Source of the DNA: SCQP01 sp050747745
GTDB lineage: Bacteria; Acidobacteriota; Terriglobia; Terriglobales; SCQP01
Length of the DNA: 64,000 nt
Direction: 5' to 3'
NCBI GenBank assembly: GCA_050747745.1
Contig: JBOGKM010000098.1
Span: 94,883 to 158,882 of the forward strand
Of this stretch, positions 44,362 to 50,381 are shown one piece after another. The position numbers and the translations under genes are program-made. Each line of letters opens with the position of its first letter. The stretch's first letter is position 1. Under the pieces are notes generated by a model. That model saw only the letters and a list, made by a program, of their open reading frames with translations, was not told where the DNA came from and ran no database searches.

Positions 44362-45777
44362 ATGTCCTCCGCAGCCGACGTGGCCATTGTGGGGCGGCCC
44401 AACGTGGGCAAGTCCACGCTGTTCAACCGCCTGACGCGCTCGCGGCGCGCCATTGTCGGCAATGAGCCTGGCATCACGCGCGACCGCATAGCGGGCGTGA
44501 GCAAATGGCGCGGGCGGAGCTTCACGCTCGTGGACACCGGCGGCTTGCTTCCCGGCGAAGAGGCCGAAATCCCCACGGCCGTACTGGCGCAGGCGGAAGC
44601 GGCCATGGCCGCCGCTCAGGTAGTGCTGGTGGTGGTGGACGGGCGCGAAGAATTGACTGCCGCGGACCTGGAGCTGAGCCAAAAAGTGCGCTGCCTGGAC
44701 AAGCCGGTGCTGCTGCTGGTGAACAAGCTCGAGGGCCAGAAGCGCGATACCGCACTGGGTCCGTTTTACCGGCTGGGGCAGCAGGAGATATTTCCGGTCA
44801 GCGCCGAAACCGGCAGCGGCCTGGATGCGGTGCTGGACCGGGTGACGGAGCTGCTAGAACAGGGTCACAGTAGCCGTAGTTCGGGCGGTGGGAAGGGGGC
44901 GGCAGGCGACGACTACAGTGATTCCGCCCTAGGGCCGGAGGCGGCGCCTTCGGACGCCGAGACCGCCGCGGAAACCCGCGTGGCCATCGTGGGCCACCCC
45001 AACGTGGGCAAGTCCACGCTGCTCAACCAGCTTACGGGCGAAACGCGCGTCATAGTAAGTGCGCAGGCGGGCACGACGCGCGACGCGGTGGATGCACTGA
45101 TCGAATACCACGGGGCGCGCTATCGCCTGGTGGACACCGCCGGAATCCGCCGCAAGGGCGCCACCCGCCTGCTGGCGGAAAAGCTCAGCGTGGTCATGGC
45201 GCGGAAGCATCTGGAAGCCGCGGACGTGGCGCTGATTCTGCTGGACGCGGCCGAGGCCGAGGAGGGCGGGGTGCTGGCGCTGGACGCCACCATAGCCGGC
45301 TACGCGGTCGAGGCGCACCGCTCTTGCGTGCTGGTGGCCAACAAATGGGATCGGGCGCGGGCGCTGGGGCGCACCCGATCCGAGTACGAGCAGCGGGTGA
45401 GGGAGCGGCTGAAATTTCTCGCCTTCGCGCCGCTGGTGTTCCTTTCCGCGCGCGAGGGGACCGGGCTGCGATCGCTCTATGCCACGCTGGGGCGGGTGGT
45501 GCGGGCGCGGCGGGAGCGCGTGTCCACCGCCGCCCTCAACCGCTTCCTAGCCACGGTGGATTTTGCGCGCGCGCCCGTGCCGGCGGGCCAGCGATCGCGC
45601 ATTCTTTACATGACGCAGGTGGGGACCGCGCCGCCGCGCTTTGCGTTGTTTCTCGACCGTGCGCGTCCGCTGCACTTTTCGTATCGGCGCTTTCTGGAAA
45701 ACCAGATGCGCCGCTCGTTTGGCTTCGAGGGCACGCCGCTGGTGCTGCAGCCGCGGGCGCGCAGAAGGCATAATTAG
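44362..45777 (+). CDS. der: Ribosome biogenesis GTPase Der (EngA)
   Basis: A 471-residue double GTPase needed for 50S subunit maturation. First G domain: VGRPNVGKSTLFNRL, VDTGGLLPGEE, and VNKLEG at the NKxD position. Second: VGHPNVGKSTLLNQLTGE, VDTAGIRRKG and VANKWDRAR. The C-terminal KH-like domain ends RRSFGFEGTPLVLQPRARRR. An acidic and Gly/Ser-rich linker joins the G domains at about 165-205. In the first domain NKxD is changed to NKLE, which is tolerated in some members. A TATCAT hexamer at 44350-44355 ends 6 bp before the ATG. The 3' 231 bp are antisense to the GH18-like gene. Confidence 0.96.
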   Translation: MSSAADVAIVGRPNVGKSTLFNRLTRSRRAIVGNEPGITRDRIAGVSKWRGRSFTLVDTGGLLPGEEAEIPTAVLAQAEAAMAAAQVVLVVVDGREELTAADLELSQKVRCLDKPVLLLVNKLEGQKRDTALGPFYRLGQQEIFPVSAETGSGLDAVLDRVTELLEQGHSSRSSGGGKGAAGDDYSDSALGPEAAPSDAETAAETRVAIVGHPNVGKSTLLNQLTGETRVIVSAQAGTTRDAVDALIEYHGARYRLVDTAGIRRKGATRLLAEKLSVVMARKHLEAADVALILLDAAEAEEGGVLALDATIAGYAVEAHRSCVLVANKWDRARALGRTRSEYEQRVRERLKFLAFAPLVFLSAREGTGLRSLYATLGRVVRARRERVSTAALNRFLATVDFARAPVPAGQRSRILYMTQVGTAPPRFALFLDRARPLHFSYRRFLENQMRRSFGFEGTPLVLQPRARRRHN

Positions 45778-46887
45778 GGTGTAATTCCGCACTAGCCGCG
45801 GCGGCCCCGCGGGAGCAGCCACGACGGGATCGCGCAGGGCTGGGGGCAGCGCCGGCCAAATGCGCGGGTCTTCCAGGCCCAGGCGCCACACCGAAACGCC
45901 GCGCAAGTGGTCGCGCTGGGCGAGACTTAGTTCCGCGGCAAAGCTGCGCGCGTCGGCCACCCAGGTCACACTGCGATGGTGCCCGTGGCCGCGAATGCGG
46001 TAGGCCGCCTGCAGATAGGGATCCCAGTCCAGCCCGGCATACACATCCACCGGGCCGGAGCGGCGAAAAATACGGTAGACGATACGATAAAAGTGGTGAA
46101 TCCGGCCGGCGATGCGGCGGCGGAAGGTGATGCGAATACGGCGCTGCATCCAGTCGGTCTGATAGGTGGGCACGCCCAGCGAAAACTTGTCCGGAGGCAC
46201 CTGGCGCAGCACGTTGGCCACGATCTGTTCCACCCAGGGCATGCCGGCCAGCGGTCCGGGCTGGTTGCCGCTGCTTTCCGGGTAGGCCATGACGCTGAGA
46301 AAATCGGCGCTGCGCGCCAGCGCCGCGTAATCATACACGCCGGAAAAATCCCGGTAATTATCGCCGCTGTGCTGGTTGTTGACGCGAGCCGCCACCGCCA
46401 CGCTCAACTGCTTGCCGTCGTGATGCAGCGCCTGCGCCAGCACCGCGATGAAGCTCGAAAAGCGCGCGCGCTCATACCAGGGCAGGTTTTCAAAATCGAC
46501 CTGCCAACCGATGAAGTGCTGCACCCGCGCCACCCGCACCAGCGCGCCTACCGCGCGGTCGCGCGCGCGCGCGCTGCGCAGCAGCCGCTCCGCCCCGTAG
46601 CGGGAAAAGCCGGTGTTGATGACCAGGGGCATCATGGGCACACCCTGGGCCCGCGCAATCGCGTTCAGCCCGGCGGGCACCGTTCCGTGCAGTTGCCCGT
46701 AGCGGTCGAGGGAAAAACACTGGGGAGCGAAAATAGTGACGCGATCGGCGTGCGCTTGAAAGCTTTGCACGGCGGGGCCGCCCGCGACCGCGTAAAAAAG
46801 CATCTGGGGCGAAGGCTCGGCCAGCGCCCAAAGGGCCATGCCAGCCACCGCCGCCACCAGCCCCAGGTTGCGTAAGAGGCGAATCAC
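45547..46887 (-). CDS. Secreted GH18-fold (chitinase/SleL-like) protein
   Basis: A 446-residue protein starting with a signal peptide or anchor (LGLVAAVAGMALWALA). The glycoside hydrolase 18 barrel is indicated by FYAVAGGPAVQSFQAHADRV, GVPMMPLVINTGFSRYG, the catalytic strand VQHFIGWQVDFENLPWYERA (DFEN at 131-134, with Glu133 the likely acid) and SADFLSVMAYPESSG. It resembles spore-cortex or peptidoglycan-active N-acetylglucosaminidases more than true chitinases. The barrel ends by about residue 355. Residues 371-446 are read antisense to der and form a very basic Arg/Lys/His-rich tail, which may be a read-through extension after loss of an older stop codon. Confidence 0.78.
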   Translation of the reverse strand: MIRLLRNLGLVAAVAGMALWALAEPSPQMLFYAVAGGPAVQSFQAHADRVTIFAPQCFSLDRYGQLHGTVPAGLNAIARAQGVPMMPLVINTGFSRYGAERLLRSARARDRAVGALVRVARVQHFIGWQVDFENLPWYERARFSSFIAVLAQALHHDGKQLSVAVAARVNNQHSGDNYRDFSGVYDYAALARSADFLSVMAYPESSGNQPGPLAGMPWVEQIVANVLRQVPPDKFSLGVPTYQTDWMQRRIRITFRRRIAGRIHHFYRIVYRIFRRSGPVDVYAGLDWDPYLQAAYRIRGHGHHRSVTWVADARSFAAELSLAQRDHLRGVSVWRLGLEDPRIWPALPPALRDPVVAAPAGPPRLVRNYTLIMPSARPRLQHQRRALEAKRAAHLVFQKAPIRKVQRTRTVEKQRKARRRGPHLRHVKNARSLARRHGRARKIHRG

Positions 46888-46905
46888 TGCGACCTCATGA
46901 TTTCT

Positions 46906-47412
46906 TTACTGTAACAGGCCGGAGCTGCTGGTCGAGACCGCTTCTTCTTCGTCGTCATTGCCGGTAACCAACTCGGCACGGCAAACGGCGCCGGCAATCC
47001 GCACCGTTCCGCCTTCGAAAAAAAACCGCAGCAACGGTTCTGGATCGTTTAGAAATTCGAAATAATCCAATTGACCGGGAGGCTCGCTCTCGAAGGCGAC
47101 TTCAAAACGACTGACCCCACTGAAATGCAGGGCTAAGCCACTGACCGGCAGGGCCTGGCCGGACCGAATCACCAACAAAGGTTCCTTGGCCGCCCATCCC
47201 AACGTCGCACTGGTGGGCTCGATGCCAAAGGTGAAGCCCACCAGATGCAACTGGCGGTGCAAGTCGAGGTGCAAGCCCTCGACCTGAATTTGCGCCAGGG
47301 GGTGGTTGAGCGCCGGCGTTTTGAGGTTTTCAAATTGAATGGCGCGCCATCCTCGAGGTGGCACGGCCACCTCTTGCTGGAACCGCCCTCCCGCTGCCAC
47401 CCCAAGGCGCAT
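46906..47412 (-). CDS. Hypothetical protein with N-terminus inside a repeat element
   Basis: About 168 residues. The likely native part starts at AIQFENLKTPALNHPLAQIQ and continues as beta-rich sequence (LHLDLHRQLHLVGFTFGIEP, LALHFSGVSRFEVAFESEPP), ending in an acidic Ser-rich tail (DDEEEAVSTSSSGLLQ). The listed ATG at 47412 and the first 24 residues or so lie in repeat copy 1; an in-frame GTG at 47484 is also in the repeat. The original 5' end may have been replaced when the repeat arrived. No family recognised; no signal peptide. It lies 19 bp upstream of the GH18-like gene start. Confidence 0.6.
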   Translation of the reverse strand: MRLGVAAGGRFQQEVAVPPRGWRAIQFENLKTPALNHPLAQIQVEGLHLDLHRQLHLVGFTFGIEPTSATLGWAAKEPLLVIRSGQALPVSGLALHFSGVSRFEVAFESEPPGQLDYFEFLNDPEPLLRFFFEGGTVRIAGAVCRAELVTGNDDEEEAVSTSSSGLLQ

Positions 47413-47516
47413 GCGCCTTGGGGGCCCCGGCGCCGGCCGGGCTGTGGCCGGGCCGGAACTCCGCGCAGTGGAGTTCCGCCCCACGGCAACGGGCGCTCAG
47501 GGCGCCTCCGAGTTGC
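47359..47516. repeat. Interspersed repeat, copy 1 (about 158 bp)
   Basis: The left end TGGCACGGCCACCTC...GCTGGA and GCCGCCCTCC-like block, and the right end GCTCAGGGCGCCT...GTTGC, recur in copies 2 and 3. The centre holds a perfect 24-bp palindrome, CCCCAAGGCGCA/TGCGCCTTGGGG, near 47399-47422. It lies between ssb and the hypothetical gene. Confidence 0.75.
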
Positions 47517-47526
47517 AGCGTCGGGA

Positions 47527-47982
47527 TCAAAAGGGGATGTCGTCGTCGGTGATTTCGAGGTTCGGCGCCGGGTAGCGCTCGTTGGGCGCCTCAAGCGGCG
47601 GGGCCGCTTCCGCACCGGCGTGCGCGGCGCGTCCGCCGCCCTCGCCGCGACCCCCGGTCATCACCATTTCGTTCACCACCACTTCGGTGATGTAGTGACG
47701 CTTATTCTCCTTGTCCTCCCAGGACCGCGTTTGCAGTCGGCCTTCGAGGTAGACGCTGGATCCTTTGGTCAAATATTGACTGGCGGTTTCAGCTAACTTG
47801 GACCAGCAGACGATGTTGTGCCATTCCGTCCTCTCCTGAAATTCGCCACTGCCTTTGTCTTTCCAGCGCTCACTGGTGGCCAGGCTAAATTTTGTGACTG
47901 CCTGGCCGGAGGGGGTGTACTTCAACTCGGGATCTTTGCCCAGCCTCCCGAGCAGGATGACTTTGTTGACGCTGCGTGACAT
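47527..47982 (-). CDS. ssb: Single-stranded DNA-binding protein
   Basis: A 151-residue SSB: OB-fold domain (VNKVILLGRLGKDPELKYTP, VTKFSLATSERWKDK, EWHNIVCWSKLAETASQYL, GSSVYLEGRLQTRSWEDK), a Gly/Ala-rich linker and the acidic protein-interaction tip LEITDDDIPF, which recruits repair and replication partners such as PriA. ATG at 47982 with the ribosome-binding site GAGGTGA at 47986-47992. A GC-rich hairpin lies just upstream. No rpsF or rpsR is adjacent, unlike many bacteria. Confidence 0.96.
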   Translation of the reverse strand: MSRSVNKVILLGRLGKDPELKYTPSGQAVTKFSLATSERWKDKGSGEFQERTEWHNIVCWSKLAETASQYLTKGSSVYLEGRLQTRSWEDKENKRHYITEVVVNEMVMTGGRGEGGGRAAHAGAEAAPPLEAPNERYPAPNLEITDDDIPF

Positions 47983-47993
47983 GGTTCACCTCG

Positions 47994-48017
47994 ACCGCGC
48001 CCTTCAGCGGGCGCGGT
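47994..48017 (-). promoter_or_regulatory. Hairpin in the ssb leader abutting the ribosome-binding site
   Basis: Perfect 9-bp arms ACCGCGCCC (47994-48002) and GGGCGCGGT (48009-48017) enclose a 6-nt loop. In the ssb transcript the hairpin ends one base before the GAGGTGA ribosome-binding site. It has no U-tract, so it is not a standard terminator. A second inverted repeat (CAGGGTG/CACCCTG) lies nearby, at about 48080-48105. Confidence 0.65.
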
Positions 48018-48218
48018 GTTTGGACAATTGTAAGCGGGTTTGCGGCATTTCGGCCTTCCCCCAGGAAGGCAAAACGACGGCCGCAGGGTGCCGGAATGGA
48101 ACACCCTGTAAACCGATATCCGTGCCGCCGGATGTGGAATTTTGTAGAATAAACGAAGCTGCCGCAAAGACGCGGCAGTGGACTAAAATCCTCTCGTCAG
48201 CCTCTTTGCCCGCCTCGC

Positions 48219-48923
48219 GTGCACTATCTTCTCCTCCACTTCGGATACGCATTTCTGGTCCTGGGCCTGATCATCGAAGGCGACGCCACGCTGGTGGCGG
48301 CCATGATCCTGGCTAGCGCCGGATCGCAGTATTTCAGCATGCGCTGGGTGATCGGCATCGCACTCGGCGTCACGGTGGGGGGCAACGAGCTGATTTACGA
48401 AATTGGGGCGCTGGGCCGCATGCGGGGGCTGCTGGCGAACAGCAAACATCGCCAGCGCGTATCGCGCTGGCTGCACAGCTCCCGCTCAGGTTTTCTATCG
48501 CTGCTGTTCTCGCGTTTCATGTGGGGCTTCCGGCTGATGATACCGTTTGCCGCCGGAATGCTGCACATCAAGCGGCGCCGGTTCTCGCTGACCAATATGA
48601 TCGGCGGCGCCATCTGGGTGACGGTGCTGGCGTATTTCGGCGTGGGCGTGGAATCGCTGTTTGCGATGCTGCACTACGACCTGGTGCGCTACCAGTCGCA
48701 CATCGCCGTGGCGCTTTTCCTGCTCGGGCTGGTGCTGGGCGTGGCCACGATTCCGTGGCGCATCGTCCGCCGGGGGCAGAAAAGGGCGCGACAGCGCTGG
48801 GCGGCGGGTGCGGCAGCAGCCATGGCGGCAAAGCCGCCCAGCACGCCGGCCGCGAATGTGTGGGGCCGTCCGCACGAACTCCAGGCCGGGAGGCGTATTG
48901 ACGGTTTCTATCCTCCTGATTAA
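48219..48923 (+). CDS. VTT/DedA-type membrane protein
   Basis: A 234-residue membrane protein starting with GTG at 48219. Features of the SNARE-associated/VTT domain: GLIIEGDATLVAAMILASAG with an acidic residue in the first re-entrant region, LLFSRFMWGFRLMIPFAAGM with the arginine pair expected of the family, and LTNMIGGAIWVTVLAYFGVG. DedA proteins are linked to membrane homeostasis and flipping of undecaprenyl phosphate or phospholipids. The last 45 residues are Ala/Pro-rich and cytosolic. A TAAAAT hexamer at 48184-48189 is a candidate -10 box 29 bp upstream. Divergent from ssb. Confidence 0.83.
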   Translation: MHYLLLHFGYAFLVLGLIIEGDATLVAAMILASAGSQYFSMRWVIGIALGVTVGGNELIYEIGALGRMRGLLANSKHRQRVSRWLHSSRSGFLSLLFSRFMWGFRLMIPFAAGMLHIKRRRFSLTNMIGGAIWVTVLAYFGVGVESLFAMLHYDLVRYQSHIAVALFLLGLVLGVATIPWRIVRRGQKRARQRWAAGAAAAMAAKPPSTPAANVWGRPHELQAGRRIDGFYPPD

Positions 48924-48934
48924 ACTCAGGTTAG

Positions 48935-49204
48935 ATGATCAAACTGGATTTGATTCACGCCATCGTCGAGCGCACCGGGCTGAGCAAGGGGCAGGCCGAG
49001 GCGGCCGTGGAAGCGGTATTCGGCCGGATGAAAACCGCACTGGAACAAGGTGAGCGCATCGAGCTGCGGGGCTTTGGCGTCTTCAGCATTCGCCCGCGCA
49101 AAACCGGGGTGGGGCGCAACCCGCGCACCGGCGCGGAAGTGGAAATCACGCCCGGCAAATCGATTCGCTTCCGTCCGGGCAAGGAAATGAGCGCGATCGA
49201 GTAG
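48935..49204 (+). CDS. HU/IHF-family DNA-binding protein
   Basis: A small histone-like protein of 89 residues that bends DNA as a dimer. Helical N-terminus IHAIVERTGLSKGQAEAAVE, beta-arm region ELRGFGVFSIRPRKTGVGRN, and RTGAEVEITPGKSIRFRPGK, which includes the conserved arm prolines context. It looks closer to IHF subunits or HU-like proteins than to canonical HU because the arm begins with RNPRTG. ATG at 48935, 11 bp after the VTT gene. Repeat copy 2 begins 46 bp downstream. Confidence 0.92.
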   Translation: MIKLDLIHAIVERTGLSKGQAEAAVEAVFGRMKTALEQGERIELRGFGVFSIRPRKTGVGRNPRTGAEVEITPGKSIRFRPGKEMSAIE

Positions 49205-49250
49205 AGTGCGGGCTCGCTGCACGCATGGGGGCACATGCGCCCGTCCTGGG

Positions 49251-49393
49251 GGGCGCGGCCATTTCTTGCTGGAGCCGCCCTCCCGCAGTGCCCCCAACGC
49301 GATTGCACGCTGGGGGCACTGGTCGGGCCGTAGCCGGGCGTCGCTCGCCGGCAGCGGGCGCCCGCCGGCGCTCAGGGCGCCTTCAAATTGCCG
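49251..49393. repeat. Interspersed repeat, copy 2 (about 143 bp)
   Basis: Shares the left-end block (GGCGCGGCC, TTGCTGGAGCCGCCCTCCCG) and right-end block (GGCGCTCAGGGCGCCTTCAA, TTGCCG) with copies 1 and 3. The centre has an imperfect hairpin, AGTGCCCCC...GGGGGCACT. The right end supplies the TTG used as the start codon of the next gene. Confidence 0.75.
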
Positions 49394-50380
49394 CTAGAAG
49401 AAGAAAACGACGGCCAGCCCTACGCCGGCGATGAGGCGTGGTGGGCGCTGCCTTGGTGGCGGGTGCCGCGCCAGGCGCGGCCGCGTCCGCCGTGGCCGAG
49501 TTGGAAGTGGGCGATTCCACTACTCGCCGCGACCGCGCTCACCACGACGGTTGTGGGGGCGCGGCTGGAGTACAATTTCCTCCGCGGGCTGCCGCCTTAC
49601 TTCACCAACAATGATCTGTATCCGTTCGGCTGGGCGTGGCGTCATCCGGGCGCAATGTGGGCTGGACTCGGCTTCAGTCTGGCACTCATGGCCATTCTGC
49701 TGGCCCACGAGCTGGGCCATTTTCTCGCCTGCCGCTACTACCGGCTCGATTCCACGCTGCCGTTGTTTCTTCCCGCTCCCACGGTGATTGGCACCTGGGG
49801 CGCGTTCATCAAAATCAAGGCGCCGTTTCACGACCGCAAGGAAGTGTTCGACATCGGCATTGCCGGCCCGCTTGCCGGTTTGGCCGTAACCCTGCCGCTG
49901 CTCTGGTATGGGCTGGCGCATTCCGAAGTGCTCACCCCGGCGCAAATGGGCTTGTGGCAGCATCAGTTTTTGTTCTTCGGCTGGCCGCCGCTGCTGACCG
50001 GGATGGCGGGGTGGCTGCATCCGGGCGTACCGGTGGCGCGCATCGCGCTCTCGCCCATCGCACGCGCGGCCTGGGTCGGCCTGTTCGTCACCATGCTGAA
50101 CCTCATTCCGGGCGCGCAGCTCGATGGCGGCCACATCCTATACGCGGCGCTGCCGCGCGCGCATGCGGCAATTTCCTGGGCGGCGATGCTGGGACTGGTG
50201 GCTGCAGGGTGGTTTTACTGGCCGGGGTGGTACATATTTGCCGCCTTTATCGCGCTCTTGCGCGTTCGCCACCCTTATGTGCCGGAAGCGGGATCGCTCG
50301 GCCGCGGGCGCATCGCGCTGGCGCTGCTGTGCGTGGCGGTGTTCGCGCTGACGTTCGCCGTCCGCCCGCTGTACACGTAG
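49388..50380 (+). CDS. Site-2 protease family (M50) metalloprotease
   Basis: A 330-residue polytopic membrane protein with the zinc-binding helix LMAILLAHELGHFLACRYYR (HExxH as HELGH). The PxxP-type FLPAPTVIGTWGAFIKIK follows, and the third metal ligand segment is LNLIPGAQLDGGHILYA (LDG). There is no PDZ domain, so it belongs to the short S2P group that processes membrane proteins such as anti-sigma factors. The only start near the 5' end is TTG at 49388, inside repeat copy 2; residues 1-30 (MPLEEENDGQPYAGDEAWW and after) are cytosolic. The start could lie further in. Confidence 0.88.
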   Translation: MPLEEENDGQPYAGDEAWWALPWWRVPRQARPRPPWPSWKWAIPLLAATALTTTVVGARLEYNFLRGLPPYFTNNDLYPFGWAWRHPGAMWAGLGFSLALMAILLAHELGHFLACRYYRLDSTLPLFLPAPTVIGTWGAFIKIKAPFHDRKEVFDIGIAGPLAGLAVTLPLLWYGLAHSEVLTPAQMGLWQHQFLFFGWPPLLTGMAGWLHPGVPVARIALSPIARAAWVGLFVTMLNLIPGAQLDGGHILYAALPRAHAAISWAAMLGLVAAGWFYWPGWYIFAAFIALLRVRHPYVPEAGSLGRGRIALALLCVAVFALTFAVRPLYT

Positions 50381-50381
50381 A

